The translations under genes were made by a program, and so were the position numbers. The notes below the pieces were generated by a model, which saw only the letters and a list, made by a program, of their open reading frames with translations, was not told the DNA's origin and did no database searches. Positions 1-6,600 of a stretch of 9,281 nucleotides of DNA are shown one piece after another. Source of the stretch: Chloroflexota bacterium (GTDB lineage Bacteria; Chloroflexota; Anaerolineae; Anaerolineales; Anaerolineaceae); assembly GCA_011053085.1 (NCBI GenBank), contig DSBE01000007.1, forward strand, positions 1-9,281, given 5' to 3'. Positions within the stretch are counted from its first letter, which is position 1. Each line of letters begins with the position of its first letter.

Positions 1-653
1 ACCTGCTGCGCATCGACGCCCCCGGACCGCTCAGCAAACTGGTCTCACCGCTGCTCTTTGACGCCTATGTCATGATCGGCGCCGATGGCCGCGCCAACGT
101 GGAGTTATTCGGAGAAGATGGGCGCCTGATCGCCACTGACACCGTTTTCGGCGAGACCGGCCGTTACTATCGTGTGCAGCGCTATCTGGATTTCAGCATC
201 CCCGGCGCGGGTGAGCTGGCGCGCCTGCGCTTCACCACCAAAGACCGCTATGGACGCATCACCTCGCTGTCCTCGGTGGATGTGGTGCTGTTGCAATTCG
301 GCAGAAGCATCCCCAACCCGCCAGCAGTGTGGCTGGACCCCTTCATCATCTGGCGCCCCGCGCGCGGCAGCACGGTCAGCGGCGGTGTGGCATGGATCGA
401 CGGGCTGGCTTACAATGTCAACAGCAGTCCCGTGATCATTGAAATGCTCGCCACCGACGGCAGTGTGATCGCCTCGCGCGAGATCATCCTGCCGGAGCCG
501 TTGGAAGGCCGCAGCCATGCCCGCTTTGATGTGGGCCTGTCTTACACCGTAGAGCAGCGCACACCGGTGCTGCTGGTCATGCGCCAGGAATCAGACAACC
601 GCATGCCCGGCACCGTCTATCTGTCGAGTGTCGAGATTTTCCTCGAACCCTGA
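1..653 (+). CDS. C-terminal part of a protein with two tandem Ig-like (Gmad2-like) domains; 5' end outside window
   Basis: The reading frame is open from base 3 (first full codon) to the TGA at 651-653, so the ATG at 72 is probably internal and the gene is truncated by the window edge. The visible 216 residues form two similar units of about 100 residues. Each has a leading I/L-x-x-P stretch, a central hydrophobic strand followed by D/E-DG-x-x-I-A (EDGRLIATD in the first, TDGSVIASR in the second), and a closing strand LSSVDVVLL or LSSVEIFLE. This beta-strand-rich pattern resembles small bacterial Ig-like sandwiches such as Gmad2, which occur in secreted or surface lipoproteins. I infer an extracytoplasmic location; the signal peptide would be upstream of the window. 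No catalytic motif is visible and the function is unknown. It is followed by the metG promoter, so it is probably not co-transcribed with metG by design. Confidence 0.8.
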   Translation, partial: LLRIDAPGPLSKLVSPLLFDAYVMIGADGRANVELFGEDGRLIATDTVFGETGRYYRVQRYLDFSIPGAGELARLRFTTKDRYGRITSLSSVDVVLLQFGRSIPNPPAVWLDPFIIWRPARGSTVSGGVAWIDGLAYNVNSSPVIIEMLATDGSVIASREIILPEPLEGRSHARFDVGLSYTVEQRTPVLLVMRQESDNRMPGTVYLSSVEIFLEP

Positions 654-661
654 AATTCTGG

Positions 662-690
662 CTGCCAGCCGCACCCGTTCGTGTTACAAT
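662..690 (+). promoter_or_regulatory. Candidate sigma70-like promoter of metG with extended -10
   Basis: A -35-like CTGCCA (662-667, 4/6 to consensus) is followed by a 17-base spacer and TACAAT (685-690, 5/6), with TG one base upstream of the -10 (682-683), an extended -10. It sits 38 bases before the metG start codon. A T7 run at 701-707 falls in the predicted leader. Confidence 0.5.
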
Positions 691-728
691 CGTGGCACAC
701 TTTTTTTAACCCGTGGAGGAATCATCTC

Positions 729-2513
729 ATGACCGAACCTGTACTTGTCTGTGTTGCCTGGCCCTATGCCAGCGCCGATATCCATGTCGGCAATATGACC
801 GGCTCGCACCTGCCGGCAGACATCGTCGCGCGTTATCATCGCATGCGCGGCCGCCAGGTTCTGATGGTCTCCGGTTCCGATTCGCACGGCACACCCATCA
901 CTGTGCGCGCCGATGCTGAAAACAGTACCCCGCCGGAAGTCTATCAGCGCTTCCATCACGATTTCATTGATTTATTCCAGAAGACCGGCATCAGCTATGA
1001 CTGCTTTACCAGCACCCACACCGAAAATCATTTCGATGTAGCGCAGAAGATGTTCACCGTGCTGAAAGACAACGGTTTTCTGTATACCGATGTACAGAAA
1101 CAATGGTATTCTCCCGCGCAGCAGCGCTTTCTGCCTGACCGCTATGTGGAAGGCACCTGCTACATCTGCGGGTATGAAAGCGCACGCAGCGACCAGTGCG
1201 ACCGCTGCGGCAATCTTCTGGAGTCAGAAAAACTGCTCGATCCGCGTTCCAAAATCGACGGTTCTACCCCAGAACTGCGCGAAACCGAACATTTCTTCCT
1301 CGATCTGGGCAAATTAGAACCGGAAGTAATTGAATTTCTCAAAGAACGTGAGAGTTACTGGCGCCCTAACGTGCTGCGTCAATCACTGGGACAGATCGAA
1401 AGCAACCCGCTGCGCGGCCGTGCCATCACCCGCGACCTGGAATGGGGCATCCCTGTGCCGCTCGAAGGCTACGATGACAAGCGCCTGTATGTGTGGTTTG
1501 AAGCTGTTATGGGCTACCTCTCGGCGGCCGTGGAAGCTAACGCACTGGCGGGCAACCAGGACGGCTGGCGCAATTGGTGGACCAATCCTGCCTCCAAGAC
1601 CTTTTACTTCATCGGCAAAGACAACATCCCCTTCCATGCCATTATCTGGCCCGGCGAGTTACTGGGCGCCGGCATCGATTTTGACCGCCTGATGGGTGCG
1701 GAAGACCCGCAGCCCTTCGTGCTGCCCTATGACGTGCCTGCCAATGAGTTCATGAACATGGAAGGCCAGAAGATCTCTGGCAGCCGCAATTGGGGCGTGT
1801 GGGTGCTGGATTACATCGAACGCTATGACCCCGACCCGCTGCGCTACTACCTGACCGTCAGCATGCCTGAAACCCGCGACACCGACTGGGCATGGGAAGA
1901 TTTCTATAACCGCAACAACGGTGAGCTGATCGCCACCTGGGGCAACCTTGCCAACCGCGTGCTGGGTTTTGCCCACAAACGCTGGGAGGGCATCGTGCCC
2001 GATCCGGGCGAATTGACCGAAAAAGACCGCGACCTGCTCGATACCATCAATGGCGGATTCGCCAGTGTGGGGCAGTTGATCGAAGAGGTCAAGCTGCGCG
2101 CCGCCCTGGCAGAAGCCATGCGTCTGGCGAGTGAGGTCAACAAATACCTGGATGACACCGAGCCATGGAAGACATTCAAGACCGACAAAGCTGCTGCTGC
2201 GCGCGCCATCTTCACCGCCATGAAAGCCATCGACTCGCTCAAGGTGTTGTTTGCGCCGTTCCTGCCTTTCTCCAGCGAGAAGATTCACGCCTTCCTCAAT
2301 TACGAACGACCTCTGTTCGGCACTCCCTACACCCAGGCCGTTGCGGACAATCTTGGCAGCCATACCGTGCTGCGCTATGATGCTGCCAACGCCAGCGGTG
2401 AATGGAAACCCAGTGAGCTGACGCCGGGACGCACTTTTCAACAGCCTACACCGCTGTTCACCAAGCTGGATCCCTCAATCGTGGCAGAAGAACTGGCACG
2501 CCTCGGAAAATAA
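729..2513 (+). CDS. metG: Methionyl-tRNA synthetase (class I)
   Basis: The product charges tRNA-Met with methionine using ATP, in the cytoplasm; it is needed for initiation and elongation. The start is ATG 729, with GGAGGA at 715-720 and 8 bases of spacing; an in-frame ATG at 681 lies inside the promoter and is rejected. The protein is 594 aa. Visible landmarks are the class I HIGH-type motif HVGN at residues 19-22 after VAWPYAS, a zinc-knuckle insertion with two CxxC pairs (C144/C147 and C157/C160), and a KMSKS-type loop KISGS at 348-352 followed by the WGVWVLDYIERY segment typical of MetRS. The C-terminal part is the helical anticodon-binding domain. The length matches the short form without the C-terminal EMAP-like tRNA-binding domain. 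KISGS departs from KMSKS at several positions, but variation there is common in this family. The gene is flanked by its own promoter and by a structured 3' element. Confidence 0.97.
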   Translation: MTEPVLVCVAWPYASADIHVGNMTGSHLPADIVARYHRMRGRQVLMVSGSDSHGTPITVRADAENSTPPEVYQRFHHDFIDLFQKTGISYDCFTSTHTENHFDVAQKMFTVLKDNGFLYTDVQKQWYSPAQQRFLPDRYVEGTCYICGYESARSDQCDRCGNLLESEKLLDPRSKIDGSTPELRETEHFFLDLGKLEPEVIEFLKERESYWRPNVLRQSLGQIESNPLRGRAITRDLEWGIPVPLEGYDDKRLYVWFEAVMGYLSAAVEANALAGNQDGWRNWWTNPASKTFYFIGKDNIPFHAIIWPGELLGAGIDFDRLMGAEDPQPFVLPYDVPANEFMNMEGQKISGSRNWGVWVLDYIERYDPDPLRYYLTVSMPETRDTDWAWEDFYNRNNGELIATWGNLANRVLGFAHKRWEGIVPDPGELTEKDRDLLDTINGGFASVGQLIEEVKLRAALAEAMRLASEVNKYLDDTEPWKTFKTDKAAAARAIFTAMKAIDSLKVLFAPFLPFSSEKIHAFLNYERPLFGTPYTQAVADNLGSHTVLRYDAANASGEWKPSELTPGRTFQQPTPLFTKLDPSIVAEELARLGK

Positions 2514-2523
2514 CCTCCCTGTT

Positions 2524-2586
2524 CATAATATTATGTACGCATAGCGCTTTTTCTTAACCGATGAGCGCTATGTGTATGATGTTATG
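2524..2586 (+). other. Long imperfect stem-loop just after metG (possible structured 3'-UTR or attenuator RNA)
   Basis: The left arm 2524-2548 pairs with the right arm 2564-2586 over 23 base pairs, with a 2-nt bulge at 2535-2536 and a 15-nt loop (2549-2563). The loop-proximal part is perfect: CATAGCGCT (2540-2548) with AGCGCTATG (2564-2572). Three pairs are G-T (2539/2573, 2532/2578, 2529/2581). These are G-U wobbles in plus-strand RNA but A-C mismatches in minus-strand RNA, so the fold favours plus-strand transcripts. It starts 10 bases after the metG stop. No U-tract follows the right arm, so it is not a textbook intrinsic terminator. The first half of the left arm (2524-2535) is itself the perfect palindrome CATAATATTATG. 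Confidence 0.6.
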
Positions 2587-2589
2587 CAC

Positions 2590-2618
2590 TTGTAATCGAC
2601 TCTCTAAATCGTTACAAT
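2590..2618 (+). promoter_or_regulatory. Candidate sigma70-like promoter of the small membrane protein gene
   Basis: TTGTAA (2590-2595, 4/6), a 17-base spacer and TACAAT (2613-2618, 5/6) lie 32 bases before the ATG at 2651. The -10 context CGTTACAATGA resembles the TGTTACAATCG of the metG promoter. Confidence 0.5.
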
Positions 2619-2650
2619 GAAAATAGACAACTGACTGATATTCACCGACA

Positions 2651-2830
2651 ATGTCGGATCTATCCCCGCTGAGAGAGATGATGGACAAACCCCTTGAAAA
2701 TAACAATGGGGCGGTGAATCCCCCCAACCTGCTGACCCAGCTACTAACCATTCTCATCTTCGTTGGCACAATCGCCCTGCTGGCGGTTGGCATGACCTGG
2801 CTGATGGCGTTTTTACTCAACCTGGGTTAG
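2651..2830 (+). CDS. Small single-pass membrane protein of unknown function (59 aa)
   Basis: A 60-codon frame runs from ATG 2651 to TAG 2828-2830. It has a short polar N-terminal part (acidic and basic residues, then an Asn/Pro-rich linker around residues 17-26) followed by one strongly hydrophobic helix at about residues 31-57 (core LTILIFVGTIALLAVGM), ending in NLG. The layout predicts a single-pass inner-membrane miniprotein. It is preceded by a good promoter and followed by a probable terminator, so it looks like an independent unit. The start is uncertain: ATG 2651 has no obvious Shine-Dalgarno and sits inside a small palindrome, while in-frame ATGs at 2678 and 2681 follow a purine-rich GAGAGAG (2671-2677) at short distance. 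An in-frame TGA at 2636 rules out a longer form. I recognise no family. Confidence 0.5.
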   Translation: MSDLSPLREMMDKPLENNNGAVNPPNLLTQLLTILIFVGTIALLAVGMTWLMAFLLNLG

Positions 2831-2844
2831 CACCAAACACCACA

Positions 2845-2899
2845 TTTTGCATGGCGCCAAAAGGCATGCAGACAACTGGCGCCATGATGACATGCAAAA
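2845..2899. repeat. Nested inverted repeats between the small gene and the toxin-antitoxin operon
   Basis: CATGGCGCCA (2850-2859) is repeated inverted as TGGCGCCATG (2877-2886), a perfect 10-bp stem with a 17-nt loop. An outer pair, TTTTGCAT (2845-2852) with ATGCAAAA (2892-2899), competes with or encloses it. Each 10-mer contains the palindrome GGCGCC, and GCATGC occurs in the loop. There is no U-tract on either side. It may be a structured RNA or a protein site; its role is unknown. Confidence 0.5.
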
Positions 2900-2904
2900 G
2901 AATC

Positions 2905-2938
2905 CCCACGAAGAGCAGCCCCGCGCTGCTCTTCTGGG
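2905..2938 (+). terminator. Probable terminator hairpin upstream of the toxin-antitoxin promoter
   Basis: GAAGAGCAGC (2910-2919) pairs perfectly with GCTGCTCTTC (2925-2934) around the 5-nt loop CCCGC. The stem extends by CCCA/TGGG (2905-2908 with 2935-2938) if C2909 bulges. There is no following T-run, but the pyrimidine-rich CTCTTC at the end of the 3' arm resembles the CTCTTT of the convergent terminator at 3585-3623, which suggests the same local terminator style. It would close the small membrane gene and insulate the next promoter. Confidence 0.45.
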
Positions 2939-2974
2939 TGAATGGGGACAATTAAACAAAGGAATTTCAAAACC

Positions 2975-3003
2975 TTGACTTCCGGGATCATTTGTTGTAC
3001 AGT
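2975..3003 (+). promoter_or_regulatory. Promoter of the yefM-yoeB operon
   Basis: TTGACT (2975-2980, 5/6) and TACAGT (2998-3003, 4/6) are separated by 17 bases, ending 24 bases before the antitoxin start. The -10 overlaps the left TGTACA box of the operator, as expected for autorepression. Confidence 0.65.
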
Positions 3004-3015
3004 ATTATTGTACAA
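2995..3015. promoter_or_regulatory. YefM-YoeB operator: paired TGTACA boxes
   Basis: TTGTACA (2995-3001) and TGTACAA (3009-3015) form a perfect 7-bp inverted repeat with a 7-base spacer. Each arm holds the self-palindromic hexamer TGTACA (2996-3001 and 3009-3014), so the two centres are 13 bp apart. In E. coli the YefM-YoeB complex is known to repress its own operon by binding paired palindromes with TGTACA cores. The site covers the -10 and start region, which fits steric repression. Confidence 0.75.
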
Positions 3016-3027
3016 ATAGGAGCAAAT

Positions 3028-3312
3028 ATGACCATACAAACCACCTACAGCCAGGCGCGGGCACAACTCGCCAGTTTTTTAGATGCTGTCACACACAATC
3101 GCGAGGTGATCGTGATTCAACGCCGCGGACAGCCTGATGTTGCCATGATCGCCGCTGATGAATTGACCAGCCTGATGGAAACCGCCTACTTACTGCGTTC
3201 ACCAGCCAACGCGGAACGGTTATTGACCGCATTGAATCGCGCCTTGAAAGAAGAAGGCGAATCCTATTCTGTAGCTGATTTGCGCGATGACTTAATGCTC
3301 AATGACAAATAA
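3028..3312 (+). CDS. yefM: Antitoxin of the YefM/Phd family
   Basis: This 94-aa protein is the antitoxin of a type II toxin-antitoxin pair: it binds and blocks the YoeB-like toxin and represses the operon. Start ATG 3028 has AGGAG at 3018-3022 with 5 bases of spacing; a longer frame opening at TTG 2992 would begin inside the promoter and is rejected. The N-terminal half has the Phd/YefM dimerisation and DNA-binding fold: YSQARAQLASFLDAV at about residues 7-21, then EVIVIQRRGQPDVAMI and the DELTSLMETAYLL helix. The acidic C-terminal tail (EEGESYSVADLRDDLM) is the part that wraps the toxin in this family. It overlaps the toxin gene by 11 bases, implying translational coupling. Confidence 0.95.
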   Translation: MTIQTTYSQARAQLASFLDAVTHNREVIVIQRRGQPDVAMIAADELTSLMETAYLLRSPANAERLLTALNRALKEEGESYSVADLRDDLMLNDK

Positions 3313-3568
3313 GCGCCTGACTATCTTCCAACAGGAATTTCTGGAAGACCTCCGTCATTGGGTGGCAACAGACCGTAAGGTAGCGCTGCGCGTCTTAACA
3401 CTGGTCGAAGCTGTCATGCGTGATCCTTTTCAAGGCATTGGCAAACCGGAACCACTGAAGTATCTCTCACCGGGCACGTGGTCACGCCGCATCACCCAGG
3501 AACACAGGCTTGTTTACCTTGTGCGGAATGAACGCATTGACTTTCTGCAATGCCGGTATCATTACTAA
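3302..3568 (+). CDS. yoeB: mRNA interferase toxin of the YoeB (Txe/YoeB) family
   Basis: This 88-aa ribosome-dependent endoribonuclease of the RelE superfamily cleaves mRNA at the ribosomal A site and is held inactive by the upstream antitoxin. The family signature is clear: GKPEPLKYL around residues 48-55, WSRRITQEHRLVYLV at 60-74 and the C-terminal CRYHY. Against my recollection of E. coli YoeB, the catalytic E46, R65, H83 and Y84 correspond to E50, R69, H87 and Y88, so the toxin looks intact. The start ATG 3302 lies inside the antitoxin frame. The weak local ribosome-binding signal is in keeping with coupling to antitoxin translation, which keeps toxin below antitoxin. The gene ends 16 bases before a strong hairpin. 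Confidence 0.96.
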   Translation: MTNKRLTIFQQEFLEDLRHWVATDRKVALRVLTLVEAVMRDPFQGIGKPEPLKYLSPGTWSRRITQEHRLVYLVRNERIDFLQCRYHY

Positions 3569-3584
3569 CAAAACTATTTTGACG

Positions 3585-3623
3585 CACCAAAGAGGCTGCC
3601 CAATTGGAGCAGCCTCTTTGGTG
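3585..3623. terminator. Bidirectional terminator between convergent yoeB and PFOR genes
   Basis: CACCAAAGAGGCTGC (3585-3599) is perfectly inverted as GCAGCCTCTTTGGTG (3609-3623), a 15-bp stem with a 9-nt loop. It lies 16 bases after the yoeB stop and 19 bases downstream of the PFOR stop read on the minus strand. The GC-rich inner stem and CTCTTT at the end of each 3' arm read the same on both strands, which suits convergent genes. The U-tracts are short (TTAT on the plus side). Confidence 0.75.
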
Positions 3624-3642
3624 TTATAGAATCAGTTAGTGA

Positions 3643-6600
3643 CTAATCAGCTGCTGTTGCGCGGTCTTGCTCGTCTGCGATCGCTTTGTAGGCTTCCCAG
3701 TTGCGGTCAGCATCACCTTGCGCCAGTTTCATCAACATTTCGGCGCGTTCTTCGTTGGTCTTCACCAATTGGCTGAAGCGGGCTTCATTGTAGGCATACT
3801 CACTCACCGGGATGGTGGGCTCTTTGTTGTCCAGGGTGAAGGGTTTTTCTTCATCAGGGTTATAGCGGAACAGCGTCCAGGCGCCGGAATTCACGGCTGC
3901 TTTCTGCTGCGCCAGGCCCATCTTCATGCCGCCCTGAATATAGTGGCTTATACAGTGGGTGTAGGCAACGATCAGCGCCGGCCCGTCATATTCCGCAGCT
4001 TCGCGGAAGGCACGCAGGGTCTGCAGGTCATTGTAGCCCATCGCCACACGAGCGACATAAATACTGCCGTAGCTCATGGCGATACGCGCCAGGTCTTTCT
4101 TTGCCAGTGGCTTGCCATTGGCAGCGAATTTCGCCACAGCTCCACGCGGGGTGGCTTTGGATGACTGGCCGCCGGTATTGGAGTACACTTCGGTATCAAG
4201 CACCAGCACTTTGACGTTCTTGCCACTGGCGAGAACGTGATCCAGGCCGCCGTAACCGATGTCATAGGCCCAGCCATCGCCGCCCACGATCCACACATCT
4301 TTGCGAATGAGTTTATCAGACAGGCTCAGCAGGTTCTTGGCCTTGGGGCTGTCCATCTTCTCCAGCTTGGCGTTCAGTTGTGCCACACGTTCGCGCTGGG
4401 CTTTGATGCCGGCGTCATCTTTCTGTTCAGCCTCCAGAATGGCCTGCACCAGTTCAGCGCCGACCTCATCTTTCAGAGCCGCCAGCAATTCAGAAGCCAT
4501 CTCCGTCTGCTTATCATAGGTCAGGCGCATACCCATACCGAATTCCGCGTTGTCTTCAAACAGCGAGTTCGACCAGGAGGGGCCGAAGCCTTCTTCGTTG
4601 ACGGTGTAGGGCGTGGTGGGCATGTTGCCGCCATAGATGGAGGAACAGCCGGTGGCATTGGCAATTACAATATGGTCGCCAAACAGCTGGGTCAGCAAGC
4701 GCACATAAGGCGTTTCGCCACAGCCGGCGCAGGCGCCGTTGAACTCGAACAGAGGCTGCAGCAGACTGGCTTTCTTGACCGTGTTGGCGTCAATCGCCGT
4801 GCGGGTCGGGTTGGGCAGGTTGAAGAAGAATTCGAAATTCTCTTTTTCCTGCTCGCGCAGCGGTTCTTGCGGGCGCATGTTGATGGCTTTGCGGGTGGGG
4901 TCTTGCTTGTCCTTGGCAGGGCAGGCTTCCACACAGATACCACAGCCGGTGCAGTCTTCCGGCGCTACCTGGACGGTAAACATCCAGTCAGCGGGGAATT
5001 CCTTGAAACCTTTGGCTTCCTTCGATTTGAAGGTGGGCGGGGCGTCATCCAGATATTTGGGGTCATAGACCTTGGTCCGGATCACGGCATGCGGGCACAC
5101 GAAGGCGCACTTGCCGCACTCGATGCACAGGTCGGGTTCCCACACCGGAATCTCGATAGCAATGTTGCGCTTTTCCCACTGCGTAGTCGCGGTCGGGTAG
5201 GTGCCATCATTGGGGAAAGCAGATACCGGCAGGTCGTCGCCGCGGTATTCGAGGATCTCGCCCAACACATTTTTCACAAACTCAGGCGCGATCTCAGGCA
5301 CGATGCGTTTGCGGTGGGTCTGTGCGGTGACTTCGGCAGGAACTTCCACTTTGAACAGGTTCTCGATGCTGGCGTCCACCGCTTTGTAGTTGGCAGCCAC
5401 CACCGCTTCACCGCGTTTGCCGTAGGTCTTGCGGATGAAGTATTTAATCTGTTCGATGGCTTCGTCTTGCGGCAGCACACCGGAGATGTAGAAGAAGCAA
5501 GTCTGCATGATGGTATTGATACGCTGATCCATACCGGTCTTGGCAGCCACGTCGTAGGCATTAATCACATAGAACTGCAATTCTTTTTCGATAATGTCTT
5601 TCTGCACTTCAGCGGGCAGGTGCTGCCAGACCACATCATGCTCATAGAGGCTGTTCAGCAGGAACACGCCGCCCTTTTTGGCGTATTTGAGCATGTCAAC
5701 ACGCTCAAGGAACGACCACTGGTGGCAGGCAACGAAGTTGGCGTCACCCAAACCTATCACATAGGGCGACTGGATGCGGTCAGGGCCGAAGCGCAAGTGG
5801 CTGATGGTGACGGTGCCGGCTTTCTTCGAGTCATACACGAAGTATCCCTGGCCGTAGTTATCAGTCTGGTCAGCGATGATCTTGATGCTGTTCTTGTTAG
5901 CGCCCACAGTGCCGTCAGAACCGAGGCCGAAGAACACTGCGCGTACCGTATCTTCTGGTTCGATCGAGAACGATTCGTCCCAGGGCAGGCTGGTGTGGGT
6001 CACATCGTCAATGATGCCGACGGTGAAGTGATTCTTCATCTCGCCAGCCATATTCTCATAGACACCTTTGACCATAGCAGGGGTGAATTCTTTGGAGGAC
6101 AGGCCATAGCGTCCGCCCAACACTTTGGGCATGCTCTCGCCGTGCCAGCCTTCTGCCAATGCCGCGATCACATCCTGGTAGAGGGGTTCGCCGGTGGCGC
6201 CGGGTTCTTTGGTGCGGTCCAGCGTCGAGATCACTTTGGTGGTCTTGGGCAGCGCATCCACGAAATCTTTAATCGAGAACGGGCGGTAGAGGCGCACTAC
6301 CAGCACACCCACTTTTTCGCCCTGGGCGTTGAGGTAGTTGGCGGTGGTTTCGCAGGTTTCGCCGCCAGAGGCCATGATCATGATCACACGGTCAGCATCA
6401 GGTGCGCCGTAATAATCGAACAGGTGATATTCACGTCCGACCTGTTTGGCAAACTCGTCCATCACTTCCTGCACAATGGCAGGGGTCTGGTCATACAGGC
6501 TGTTGACGGTTTCACGCGCCTGGAAGAAGATGTCGGGGTTCTGGGCGGTGCCGCGCAGTGACGGATTATCAGGATTGAGGCCGCGCTTGCGGTGTTCGAT

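Noticed and set aside
681..707. GTGT...ACAC followed by T7, a terminator-like pattern before metG
   Set aside because: The stem is only 4 bp with a 12-base interior, and the site coincides with the metG -10; the T-run is more simply part of the leader.
1659..2441. 260-codon minus-strand frame opposite metG
   Set aside because: Antisense to the conserved MetRS, with no independent signals.
2554..2820. 88-codon minus-strand frame overlapping the small membrane gene
   Set aside because: The plus strand has the promoter, terminator and a coherent transmembrane design; the minus product shows none of these.
2827..3066. 79-codon minus-strand frame across the toxin-antitoxin promoter
   Set aside because: It covers the hairpins, promoter and operator of the yefM-yoeB operon and has no recognisable product.
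4237..6561. 774-codon open frame on the plus strand opposite PFOR
   Set aside because: It lies wholly antisense to a conserved enzyme, has no ribosome-binding site or recognisable domain, and is explained by biased codon use of the real gene.
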